Positions 31,881-44,835 of a stretch of DNA of 64,000 nucleotides are shown in pieces; within the stretch, counting starts at the first letter, position 1, and the number at the start of each line of letters is the position of its first letter. Below the pieces are notes generated by a model, which ran no database searches, was not told where the DNA came from, and saw only the letters and a list, made by a program, of their open reading frames with translations. Made by a program: the position numbers and the translations under genes. Source of the stretch: Aphanomyces cochlioides (taxonomy: Eukaryota; Oomycota; Saprolegniomycetes; Saprolegniales; Verrucalvaceae); the NCBI GenBank assembly GCA_019828595.1, contig JAHQRK010000020.1, positions 558,001 through 622,000 of the forward strand, in the 5' to 3' direction.

Positions 31881-34800
31881 TCATTCGCCAAGTGGCAGGG
31901 AGTTCCTAATATGCCTTGGGATCAAAGGATCCTTTTCCATCTCAGCAGTGGATGCTTCAGAGGTATACATTCGCCACGTCTTGGTATCGAATATGTAATG
32001 CGTTCCTCGAATTTGGACAGTCAATAATCCAGTGAGCACCGCCGACGCTTTGTCCATGTGCTACGAGTCCATGTACTGCCATTTTGTCAAGTTGAAATCG
32101 TGTTTTGCAGCAGCATAGAGAAGCAACGATGATGTCGTCGCGGGGGCTCCACGAGGACGCAGTAATCTCTCCAAAACATAGGAGACAAGACAAAGTCCTA
32201 AGACCAATCCCCACAAGCTGAAGAATTGCAACGCACTTCCGATGTAAACTGTGCCACTTTGACACTCCAGTTGAAAGTCCACTTGCACAACGGAACAGCT
32301 TCTTGAAATTGTAGCCGTTTGCAATTGGAGGGGCTACAAACGACCAAATCGCCACACCAATATCGAGCTCATGAGAGCATAACCGGGGGTGTATTGCCTG
32401 GTCACGACGGAGAAGACATCGTTCACAACATAAACCATCCAGTTCAGCTCACCAGCTGCAAGTATGACTGTGTATCAAGGTATTGATGTGGCATCCAGTT
32501 GAGATATGAGACCTGACATAGGTCGGGTTAGAGTCAATGTTGCAGTAGACAATAATCCAATGGCAGTGAGAGCGCGAACAAAAATGAGAGGACGGCCAAT
32601 CCATACCAATGAGCCAACGCGGCTAAAGGAAATAATGTTCATCGCTTCCACTTGGCCTCGCAATCCGAGAATGTACAACAATACCACGCAGCCCACGCAA
32701 ACCAGAACTCCAGTAATGTATTGCAAGAGCCACGACATCAAATAAGCTACATTGGATGGGATTTCAGTCTTAGATGTCTCCGCGGATGGTTCGCCCTTCA
32801 GTGGGTTGGCTTGAGTTTCAATCAAAGGTCGGTTTGTTGACAGGGCTGTAAGGGTACCGTTTTCACCTTGGAACGATACGACTTCACGCACTCCTTGAGC
32901 CCAGTCAAAAAGATATCCCCAAGCATAAAATTCAAAGTCGGGTTCAGATGGCTCAAATATCCGAAATGAAGATAGGGATATCGTGGATCCTCGTCGAATG
33001 AATTGTAATATTGACACGCGGTAGTTGTTCCATATGTCAGCCTTGACTTGCTGAGATTGAGCGTAGATCACACTAAAACGTTCATGCGCTAAATATTTCT
33101 TCGGAAAAGGAATGTACGTTTGAAGGGCAACCTTCGTACTCACCGGGCTGCGAGTGTCCATCTGGACCACAGCAGTTGCATTGAGGGTAGCGTTAACAGC
33201 CAGCAAGCTTGTCATAAACAGTTTAGTTCCACTTGCTATGTATTCGGCCCCATTCACAGCACACGAACCAGCCGAGCTGAAATGTATGCATGGTGCAGTA
33301 CCAGTCGTTGCAGAGACGACGACATCGCACAGGATGTCTCCACCGCCAAGACTCACACCTTCCCAAGCTCGTGGTCGGGGATTGATTGTGAATAGATTGT
33401 ACAACGGCCAGAATGCATTTTGAACTTCCATATTCATGCTCAATAATCGCGAGATCTCATAACTGATGTTTTGACACAAACCATTTAGTGATGGAGGACA
33501 GGAATTACGTTTCATAGTCACCGTTCCGGACGACAGCAAGACCCTGTCCCAAAGGAGACGGTAAATATCCACCACCAATGAGCACAGCTTCAGGTGTAAT
33601 ATTCCGAAATGCAAAGAGAGAACTATTTCGGACGAGGCTTTGACCACTAATCATGCTTGCGTTTGAAGCCAAAATTGTTAAGACAGTTGCAAGCGGCATT
33701 TGCATCTTGAACGATGTCTGAACATTAAACTGATAGGTTCCATTCAAGTATTTGAGTGTCAACGGATAGTCGAAACCAAATGCATTTTGGATCGCGAAGG
33801 ATTCAGTCACACCGAGAGATTTGTAGTTTTGCCACTGAGTATTGTACGTTGTTATCTTGGATTTCAGCCAGTACTGAACTTCATCATCGATAGAGAGTCG
33901 AGATGGTTGTGACCAAGTGTTCGAAAGCCATGCTTTTCCATCGTTCGACGATTTGAGAAAAGAAAACACGCCAACATCCAACGGCGCGCCCCAGCAAGCA
34001 GTGAAAGTTTCTGCATCCACATTTCGGAGTATTGATTCAAGGTGCACTGCGCCATTGGTCTTACTATCCTTGCATCTATCTTGGAGCTTTTGTGTAGCAG
34101 CCATTTCCCACAGACCACCGAAATCAACGTAGCAATATGTTGTCATAATCCATGGAACTTGACATCCATCTGATTGACGCAGACTCTGGATAACATTTCT
34201 CAAAGTATTTGATTCGTCTTGCACCGCATTTGCATAGAGTGGTGACAGTAAAATAGTTGTAGCAGAGGTGTTGGTCGATGTAGCTAAATACCCATAATCG
34301 TCAGGAGTGAGCCACAAAAAATCGTTTGACATTGCGGATTTTGTGAGCTGAATGAAAGTATAACCACCACCAATTGATCCCACCATAAATAGCAATGTAA
34401 TATAGCCAAATATGACGTGAACTCGTTGAAACTTTGGGGTCTTGTCGTGTTCACTTGTTGTGCGCTTCTCAATGTTGATATCACTTGGTCATATATGGCT
34501 GTCCGTGCGAGAGATGAGAGTCCATGTTTTAAAGTCAAACAGAAACGAACAAACTGGCAAAATACCAGACATGATGCAAATTGTGGAATCAGTTTGCCAT
34601 GATGTCCCCCATGGTGATAGCAGGTACCCTTCTGAAGATGCTGGAATTAGCATATGAGCTGTGTTTTGCATCTGGGGACCATATCGCTTGTGAGAATACC
34701 AAGACCAAGCCATTGCAATCACGAATGAAAATATCAGTGAGGCTGCATGAACACCAAATAATACCAAGACACGATGGAAACTTCCGATCTCAATCACACA

Positions 34801-36920
34801 ACAACACCTCGGCGAAAAGCCGTCACGTAACAGTTCTGAGCGACGCTACCTCGGACTTGTACGGGGGCGATAGAATCGAGGATAAATACAGCGATGAAGG
34901 CAACGACACTATGTAATGGAGCATACATCCTTGAGTATTGTTGCGTGACAGGAAGCAGCACGTCGTTCATCACGTAAGAAACCCAGAGAGACTCACCGGA
35001 GAGAATAAGACGGACGACCCAGTGGCGTACAACGTTGTCAAAGTATGTAACTTGGTTCACCGTCGAAATTGTGGCCGGAGACGTGCTTAAACAAGAATTG
35101 CGGTAATACCCCGAAGAAAGAGCAATGGGCGTCCAGCCCAAACACTGCCAACGACGCGATTGATCAAAAAGAAATTGCGTCCATCGCTTTGATTTTGTTT
35201 GATAGAAGTGTACGCAAGTAGCGAGAGCGTCACTAAACCCAAAACCAAAGTCAAATACATCGCCGCGTAGCGAAAGTAGGTGCAAGCTGTGCGAGGTAAC
35301 TCCAAGGGGTTACTTGCCACTGGCAAATAGCCGCTACGTCCCGACATCAAAGTCAGGCTCCCTGTATCCCCTTCAAAGGTATACGCCTCTCGAGTGCCAT
35401 CAATCCAATCGTAGAGTGTCATCCACCCGATCAAGGATCACCGATGTTTGGAATGATTGGTTGAGTGAGGAGAAGCTTGGATGTGTTTCGAGAGGCCAAT
35501 TGAATAAAAAGAGGATTCTGGACGTCTTGCACAAGTGATTGGAGATTGGCAGGACTGGTGAGCATGGTAGCGAGTGGTACAACACTCGCAAGAATATTAT
35601 TGCAAGTGCAAGCACTGAAGGGGCTAAGATTGCAAATGGAACCAAGATTCGATGCTGTCTGCGGTTGTGACATCCACATTGAGAAGAGCATAGCGGGGCG
35701 AGAAAACGTAATAGCAAGTCGATCTTGTCTTTGACATGCATCCTCAAAAGTAAACGGCATTTGGACATATGTTCTCGATGGAGTAATGAGAGCGCACAGT
35801 GGATTTCCTCCATAATACAGCATGCCTTGACCTCCCCAGTTTGCTGGCACGACATCAATGTCACTTTCGGTAATTGCTTGGAAACTATTGCTGTACAACT
35901 GAGCTTGAAAATTCGCCATTGCAGTCAGAAGTGAAGACGGAGGGTTGACCAGTTTTGTGTCCCAGTTCATGAAAGGACCAATGTACGAACGAAAAATGTC
36001 ACCACCGACCGTCGACGTAGTGCCAGTGTACATCGTGTCCCAATTGCGACCCAGAGCTTCGATAGAATTTGTCGCATTGCGAATCATCGTGGCGCCAAGA
36101 CCGACGCATTTCGACATGTCCGTCCACCATCCACTGTTGATGTAGCGAGTTGACCAAAGCGACAAGCTGCGACTGATGTATGGCATGGACGAGATCGTCA
36201 TCGATCGGGTGATGCGAAGAGCATTGACAATATCAATTCGGTTTAGGTTGCCAGTTTTTGGTATTGAATTGTGAAATGTACAAGACCTTGACTACGCCAG
36301 AAAGCGGCTTCATCCGATATTGATCCCCAATCATGGGTTAGTAAATTGACCACCCAAGCAGAGCCACCAGGGAACGTCGACACGGCAGTTAGAACGGTTT
36401 GGTTGATTTGAACTCCATAAGCTGATTGCGTCAAGTCGTTTTGATTCACATTTCGCAGTAGTGACTCCAAGTGAACAGCAGCATTGTCAGCTTGACTTTT
36501 GGCACAACGGAGTTGTCGCTTTGCTGTGTGAGCCATCTCCCAGCGGTGGCCAAAATCAACCCAACAGTAAGCCGACATGACAAAGACGTTTTCGTATAAA
36601 GTGTTGGTTCGAAATGTCGTTATAGCCGTCTCCAAAGACACTGGTTGCGTCTAGGCACGTCTTGTGGCTGTCAAGCGCACGTCAATAAAAGTCATAGGCA
36701 ACGAGTAGTCCTTGAGGATCGCAGGGGCGAAAATATCCAAGTCAGTGTGTTCGCCCAAACGTACAGTAGCTTGGCATTAACAACATCAGCTAGGAAGGTG
36801 TAGCCACCCGTCGTTGGTTGTATACTCCGTTAGGATAATCACGTACGCGATGCTGAAGCCCAGTGTCACGAGGTACAGATACCCCAGCTTTGACCAACAG
36901 GGCAATAACGGGAGCTTCAT
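31881..36920 (-). pseudogene. Large polytopic membrane protein, copy B (decayed)
   Basis: Tandem paralogue of copy A, starting at ATG 36920 (MKLPLLPCWSKLGYLYLV) and ending with NSLPLGE then TGA at 31881-31883. Same two-half architecture. Independent lesions relative to A: a deletion after EYTTND (about 36,820), an in-frame TAG where A has RRALTHS (about 36,650), a 10-nt deletion near 36,255, a 7-nt deletion near 35,430, a frame break near 35,095, a roughly 20-nt deletion near 33,520, a break near 32,470, and a TAG after QYMDS near 32,065. Long intact frames between lesions (up to 390 codons) suggest that decay is recent. Both copies face the same way with 570 bp between them. Confidence 0.85.
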
Positions 36921-38133
36921 GGTCTCCAGCGCAAAACGGAAGTGGCTGGTTCATGGACGGGACTTTATTTTTGGCGTGTACATGAAACTCTTGCTGTGCA
37001 TGGTAACTCAACCTATTATAGCAGTCAATAACTTATAGCAGTCAATAAAGGGTCTGTGAAAAGACAAGTATGATGGATGCATCACTTTCCGAGGTATGGA
37101 TCCTAGTTGTTGTCCATGTCAAGTGGCCAAACTCAACATGAGACCTGAAAGTTACCGAACTTGTGAGAGACGATGGCGCTTTGATAGGCGAAGACATGAT
37201 GCTACAGCAAAGGCTTCATAGAGTTTTGAGCGCCGCGGTAATTTTGTGTAATCACCAACAGTTCCTTTGCGTATCTCCACTTCAAAACCAGAGAGCTGTT
37301 GCTAAATTTAGGTTGCAAGTGGCGAAAGGCGGTTATTGGGCATGATGGTTACATGGTTTTTCATCCTTCAATTGGATCAAGTGAGTCGACTTTTCAAGAG
37401 AAAAGGCCTGAATCGAGTAAATCTCTCAAACTTTTGGCATTGACGTGCAAGCGGTGCATTCGTTCGAGTTGGGGACGAGGTCACTTGCAAAGAGTTGCCA
37501 GATAAGACGTCTCATGGACTGAGAGAGATGATAATCGCAGTATGGAGAGAGCAGCATTCTCCAGAGTGTGTCGACACCAATCTCTTGCTCTGGTAGTACA
37601 CCTCATCTCCGTTTCTAGCATATTCTGTGGGTGAATTCAGCTCACTGGTTGATCGGGTCGTGTTGAATCGGCGCTCACAAACGCCAAGTTGCTCCAGTAT
37701 GGTGTCATCGCGCCACCTTGCTAGAAATGCATGAAATATATCAATATCAATCTTGAATATATATTGTGAGATTCATTCTAAATAGTGAGATGGGCTGGAA
37801 ATGTATCGATTTTTTAATCAATTTCCGAATCTTGCAGCCAATCAGAATTGAACTAATTCACGCAAAACACACCCTAATACACATGCAATTACTTTGGCCA
37901 ATATTCGGTTCAACTTGGCTTCAGTTTGGTCAAATCGATTTGGAAATGTATTTGATTTTTGGTCAAAACTACAAATTTGACTGAAATTGACAATATTTTA
38001 TATTTAATTTTAGTATACTCAGTAAATTTTGATACGTTTTGGCCTAAATTGATATTTAGGGAGCGGTCAAATCAATGAATTTTTGTCTCTCCCATATCCG
38101 GATTTGAGCCAGTCAAGAGGATATTTCTCGAGA
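36921..38133. other. Intergenic, AT-rich towards the right
   Basis: No gene supported. A short tandem repeat (tatagcagtcaata, twice, 37017-37050) lies near the left end, and AT-rich DNA precedes the C2 gene. Confidence 0.5.
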
Positions 38134-38970
38134 ATGGCCGACTCGTGGCAACGTAGTGTCGCTCCAAGAATCCTGCGCGTGAAGCTTAACAAAGCGACCG
38201 ACTTGGCTGCTGCGGACTACCGCATTCCAGGTCTTTTGCAGGGCAAGAGCGATCCATATGTGGTTTTCCGCGTCGGCGACCAGAAGTTCAAGAGCACATG
38301 CATCTCCTCGACGTTGAATCCTGCGTGGGGTCATGAAGTGTTTGAGTTTACGCTCAATGAGGGGTTGATGTACACACAGGCGCTCGTTGTTGAAGTCTAC
38401 GACCATGATTTGTACAAAGCCGACGACTTGATCGGCACGACTGTCGTTGCACTCGCGCAGTTCGAACTGGAGAAAGGATTGCAGGACATCGAATGGCCTC
38501 TCGATATTCCCGACGAGTTTTCCAGCCAAGATGTTCACAGCATGCTCCACGTGACCGTCGAAGTGCTCACAGAGACTGAAAAAGAAGCTCGTGTGGTTGA
38601 AGCCATGGTTGAATTTCAATCGTGGAGTGTTCTCCGGGGATGGAATCGACTTTCGATGGACTACACAGCGAAACCGACGATTCCGAGCGGCTTTGAATCG
38701 CCCATGGGTTGGGTCGTCACACTCCACCCCTTCAGCGGTCCTGAAGTTGACGAAGACCTTGACATGGATGGCTGGTTCTATTCCCATTCCATGAATGGCC
38801 CATGGTACAAGAGCGCCAAGAACCACATCACAGCCGTCTACCGCAAACGTGAATGGACGCGTTCGTTTACCAAGATGCGTGCAGCTAGCATTCAGACTAA
38901 GCAGCAGGATGACACGATCGATGCGATCCTCCAGCGCTATGGAATCAAAAACGACTCAGCTCATTTCTAA
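38134..38970 (+). CDS. C2 and dysferlin-domain protein
   Basis: A 278-residue intronless protein from ATG 38134 (MADSWQRSVAPRILRVKL); open codons extend 17 more upstream without ATG. Residues about 12-125 are a C2 domain (KSDPYVVFRVGDQKFKST, LNPAWGHEVFEFTL, VEVYDHDLYKADDLIGT) with the aspartates needed for calcium and lipid binding. Residues about 165-255 match a dysferlin/peroxin-type DysF domain: WSVLRGWNRLSMDY, MDGWFYSHSMNGPWYKSA and the closing AVYRKREWTRSFTKM. Such proteins act in membrane contact or repair; the partner here is unknown. The C2-DysF order in one short protein is unusual compared with ferlins. Confidence 0.8.
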   Translation: MADSWQRSVAPRILRVKLNKATDLAAADYRIPGLLQGKSDPYVVFRVGDQKFKSTCISSTLNPAWGHEVFEFTLNEGLMYTQALVVEVYDHDLYKADDLIGTTVVALAQFELEKGLQDIEWPLDIPDEFSSQDVHSMLHVTVEVLTETEKEARVVEAMVEFQSWSVLRGWNRLSMDYTAKPTIPSGFESPMGWVVTLHPFSGPEVDEDLDMDGWFYSHSMNGPWYKSAKNHITAVYRKREWTRSFTKMRAASIQTKQQDDTIDAILQRYGIKNDSAHF

Positions 38971-39015
38971 CTCTTATCTAATCCATCATCGATCGCACTT
39001 CACCCTGCGCATGTT

Positions 39016-39896
39016 CTAGGGTAAGAACGCATCGGTCGACTTGACAAATTGTACGCCAGCTTGAGTCATGTCGTCAACGAATGCCTAGTAATCCGGCAGG
39101 AAGTGCACAGAAACAAGAGATGTCTTACCTGTCCACTGCTTTCAAATCCAACGACGCTCGACGAACAATCTACCAAGACGGCAACACGACCTTCGGGCCA
39201 CAACGATACCAAGTCACGCACTGTAAAGTTGACGCAATGGGACAAAGCTTGGCCACAGACAGCTACAATGCTCGACGACTTCAACTGAGCAATGAGCTTG
39301 TGATCTAGCGAGGTAGATGGATCGTGAGGAAGTTCGACATCAGCACGCAATGCAGAGTAGTGTTCCGTGAAGCAATTGCTGCCCTTGTGGACGTACTTGA
39401 TAGGCTTGCGAGAATGCGCTGTCCATTCCAATGCAGCCTCGTGGATTGAGTCGACAATTGCTTGACCAGGCGTGCCAATAATACAATGCTCGGGCCAAAT
39501 GCATATCGTAAAGCGTCCTCCTTGTTCCAATGCTTTGGTGTATTCGTAGACGTATGCTTGTACTTCTGGCGATCGAGCTTTCCACTTGCCATTTGCAACG
39601 TCTTCGGAGGTGATCAATGTAAAGGGGGGAGGGCTTTCGCCCTTATCGTTGGTCCAAAACACGCTGTGTGCAATATGCAATCGCTGGTGCGAGTCCAGCG
39701 TGATGATGAGTTGGTCAATGTCGTCCAAATGATTGCGAATAAATGCTGCCGTGCGAACAGCATCTTCGTCCGCAGTTGGGATGGCCAAAGATCCACCAGG
39801 GTGGAAATCACGCTGAGGATCAATGATGAGAAGCGTAACACCTCCTTGTGAGTGGCTTCTTTCCACATGCGCCAATGACTTCAATGCCGCCTCCAT
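39016..39896 (-). CDS. Isochorismatase/nicotinamidase-like cysteine hydrolase
   Basis: Two exons, 39896-39129 and 39084-39016, with a 44-bp intron, give 278 residues. The start at ATG 39896 (MEAALKSLAHVERS) is the first ATG; open codons reach 39965 without one. The cysteine-hydrolase triad is visible: Asp in LLIIDPQRDFHPGGSL, Lys in KYVHKGSN and Cys in GQALSHCVNFT; ITLDSHQRLHIAH supplies the metal-binding histidines. Pattern and length fit nicotinamidase (nicotinamide to nicotinate, NAD salvage), but other isochorismatase-fold amidases are possible. The exon 2 sequence AFVDDMTQAG matches the C-terminal family helix, confirming the splice. Confidence 0.85.
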
Positions 39897-41027
39897 TGTT
39901 GGTTCAACTTTACAGTCACTTTCTTTTCTGCTGGCGGTTTTCCTCAGTCGTAAAAAACCCTGCACCCCTAATTAGCTCCTGAAAACACAATTTGTGTCGA
40001 AAATATAAATCATTCAGCAAGATTTAATTGTCCCTTGTGATAGGTAAAAAAATATTGTGCATCACATCATTGTAGTCGTCGTCGCCAAGTGAGCTTTGTC
40101 GTCAGTCATATGATTGACTTCACCGTGTTTCCGAACTCGTCGGCATTTCCTTTTGGAACACAATGCAGTCAAGCATGACATAACATGGCTCATCCATGCA
40201 GAGCAACGAGCTATCGAAGATGATAACTGTTGTGGTGGAGCTTGGCCCAAAGGAGGTGTTCCGACGGAAGGATGGTTGACAAAATGTGTATTTGAGATTT
40301 GCGATTTGCGATTTGTCGTCGGTGATTCCACTCACGACAAATTTTGTATTATTTTAGAATAAAAGTTCAGAAATTTGTGTCTTTTTTGCACAAAATGTAG
40401 GAACCACCCAATGGGTGGTTCCTGAACTAAAATAAAACATTTATGTAAAATTAATCGCAAATATTCATTCAAATATCAAGTGAAAATATTTTAGATTTGT
40501 AAATTGTTTTTTCTCTATTTTCAGATTATGTAGAGCTAATTGTAACGATACGACAGTGCCATCCGACAATATTCTTATTGGCTGAAATACCACACTGTGC
40601 TTGGACAGTTCGGATTTGGAGATGAGGCTGTGTGTTGGAGTTCGTTCTTGGTCACGGACACGTCGGTGTCCTTGCAGTTGCCACAGAGGCTGACGAAGTA
40701 TACATGTACTCTCATCGAGACGATTCGTATCTCAAATGTATATAGATGGACCCCAGTTGAAGACCAGCGACACACAACATCCCTCGTCTTGAGTCAAGTG
40801 TCTGCTGCTAGCCAAGGTATTGGTGCACTCTTGCTCTGCATTGAACTGAACAAGAATGACACAGCACAATCAACGTATCATTTGGTCTGTTTCTACAATG
40901 TTCGTTCTACTTATGGATGAAATCTGTGCCAGGCAAACCATTCCACAGTAATCTTCTGTCATATTTCTTTTATATAAACACTCTAGATCGATCATTTCAG
41001 AGAAAGGATGAGAGATGCTGAAAGTCA
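39897..41027. other. Intergenic with uncertain fragments
   Basis: Two plus-strand frames (40114-40362, 82 codons; 40597-40920, 107 codons without ATG at its start) look partly protein-like but show no domain. A perfect 12-bp hairpin lies at 40399-40423. Confidence 0.4.
40399..40423. repeat. Perfect 12-bp inverted repeat (1-nt loop)
   Basis: aggaaccaccca and tgggtggttcct are exact reverse complements around a single A, set in AT-rich DNA just after TTTTTTGCAC. It could be fused ends of a small transposon, a hairpin or a 3'-end signal. Confidence 0.7.
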
Positions 41028-42649
41028 TCAAACCAAGAGATAACAAGCTCTGTTATGCCAATGACAAGCAATGCTACACAACTCTGAGCACACAAACACA
41101 GTGCCAACATGTGCATGATTGACAGAATGAAACAAGCAGTTTGAATATATAGTAATGCATTGCAATGAATTCTCTCTCTTTCTCTTGCGAACTTCATGCA
41201 AAAGCTTGGCATAGCCTGACGTATATCCATCGTATGCTGCTTCAAACTGGGAGAAGCTTTGATATTTGGCAAATGCCAAAGCTAGAGTTTGTCTTTCGGA
41301 ACACTTTTTGCGGTCAGCTTTGACCATTTGCTTTGTAAAATCTTTCAGAGGGCAATATAAACCCGCTTTGGCATTTGGCGTAAACCACTGATCCCAAGCT
41401 TCTCTTGCCGAGTGTGCCGATGGTATTGTTTTGATTGACACATAGCTTTGCATGGATCTTTGTCTTTTTAGTTGGGCATTCGAGACTGATGGAGTACTGA
41501 GACTTTTCCCAGAGTCTTTCAAGCGCTCAACAATAGCATGGACAATAGCTTCACATCCTGACTCGACAAGCCGGTTTGAGTCGTGACTTTGCTTATTTGG
41601 ACCGATCTAGATCGAAGCAAATTTCTTGGGTTCAAATCATTGACTATACTTTGCGTGATCAAATGTTCGCAGCATGTTTTGGCATCAGACCATCTACACC
41701 ATGCCATAAGCTCTCTAAAATCAAAGCGACGCTGCGTCGACTCAAACACTCGAAAGAAACAGCCTCCACGACGCATGCTATGTAGAGAAATAGTAACAGG
41801 GAGATTTGATGTCGATGCGACAATATCTTTGAGGCAAGATCGAACTTGATTTTGCTCAATGCACTTGAACCAGTCCAATTTGTAGGATCCATTGGACTGA
41901 GGCATCAAATTTGGAAACAAAAACTCGCCCAAGTGGAACGTTGGAGCCCAGGCTTCGTGTCATTGATATATAGTCGGAATACATGGCACAAACTTTCAAA
42001 CAAGGATATGCAATTTTATCAACAAGATTGTACACTTGGCATTCTTTTTCAACGCTGGCTTTTTTGTGCCAACGTAAACGGACGGAGAGATATTCGCCCA
42101 ATTCATCCTTCACATGAGACACATCACTCCATTTTGAACCCAGCATTTCACTAATCCTGAAGCATCCAAGATAACATCCACAAAAGAGCAGTCTGTACAT
42201 GGCACCAACAAACGGATCCACGTTCGCAAATGAATTCATAATAGTTGACAACTCAAATACAGAGAGTGGATGAGCCTTTTTTCATCCTCATAATCATTGC
42301 GTCTGTTATACTTTTGCAGTCCAACCACGTCCTGTTTTGTGGTGATGTCTTGAGATGGATTTGGAGTAATTCGTTTTTGCTTGTAAAAAGACACCAAAGC
42401 ATTTTTAGCCGCATCGATTGTTCGGGACTTTCGGCCATTTTCGAACAAGTGATGAAGAAAGTCAGTACAGTCATCTGGGGTGGCAGCAGTGCCGCTCAGA
42501 CCATTCTTGTGATTCAAACAAAAATCTTCGAACTGAGTCTGATAGGTCTTGTACTGTCGATGGGTGGAGCTACTTAAGAAGGATGCATGAATCGTTTCCT
42601 TTGGTGGCACAGGTGGCGTTGGGGCGATCAGTCGACTCATCGCTCTCAA
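41028..42649 (-). pseudogene. Crypton-type tyrosine recombinase, frameshifted
   Basis: Remnant of a tyrosine recombinase transposon. Reading from 42649: an N-terminal SAM-like part (STHRQYKTYQTQFEDFCLNH), a catalytic core with GCYLGCFRISEML (first Arg), then SLHSMRRGGCFFRVF (H-x-x-R block) and WCRWSDAKTCCEHLI. The C-terminal part (AREAWDQWFTP, GLYCPLKDFTKQMVKADRKK, QSFSQFEAAYDGYTSGY) looks like the GCR1_C-type DNA-binding domain that accompanies Crypton recombinases. The usual catalytic Tyr after the second His region is not clearly visible. Three frame breaks are seen: at a run of A near 42,275, near 41,930 and near 41,530. No terminal repeats are expected for Cryptons and none was found. 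Confidence 0.75.
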
Positions 42650-42954
42650 TCAACGAATTCTCTTGTGAGGGAGGATTGCCTGAGCCAATCAAAAAATTAC
42701 ATTCATGTACTTTGATATGTTTGTGTTATGTTGCTTGTCCGACACACCCATCGCCCAATCAACGTACACTTATGGATATATGACCAATGAGTGATCGTAA
42801 ATTGTCGTACGAACCAATCATTAATTCGGAAGTGTCGGATATTTGTCGTTTATATATATTATGTATTTATCACAAGCCCCAAGCTTCAATATTTCAACAG
42901 AAAGGCGCCATTTCCAAACTTTCATCAAAGAACGCAAAGCTCGTATTTAGTGTC

Positions 42955-44478
<1,524 letters not shown>

Positions 44479-44835
44479 TCTCTTTCTGTGGGCAGGATTT
44501 TCGAATGGATTTGGATCGCCTCTCAAAATTAATACTCGCTGGTAGAACGTTTATCCGGATACCTTGATAAATTGTGTGAAGATCCGGAAACCAAGAGCAG
44601 TAAAAATCTTCCAGAAAGGGCATTTAGCAAGAAAGGACATGGCGACAAGGACAAAGGTCATTCTCTCTGTATCCAAACGTACGCGCAAACCCTCGGATTC
44701 CAAGGTCAAAACAGATCATTTACCATGGACCAACTCGTTTTTATTCTTCGACAAATCATTCGAAAATCGAATGCTTGGAACCAAATCAGCAAAACGACGT
44801 AGAATTCAATTGGACATCGATTGCGAATTCAAATC
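44479..44835. other. Divergent intergenic region RUVBL2/TMEM260
   Basis: About 350 bp between two divergent housekeeping genes, so it probably holds both promoters. A plus-strand frame (ATG 44639, ending 44839) is open but has no support. Confidence 0.5.

Noticed and set aside
41028..42649. A bacterial or phage integrase, suggesting an integrated phage
   Set aside because: The GCR1_C-like C-terminus and oomycete setting fit a Crypton transposon better; no other phage genes are near.
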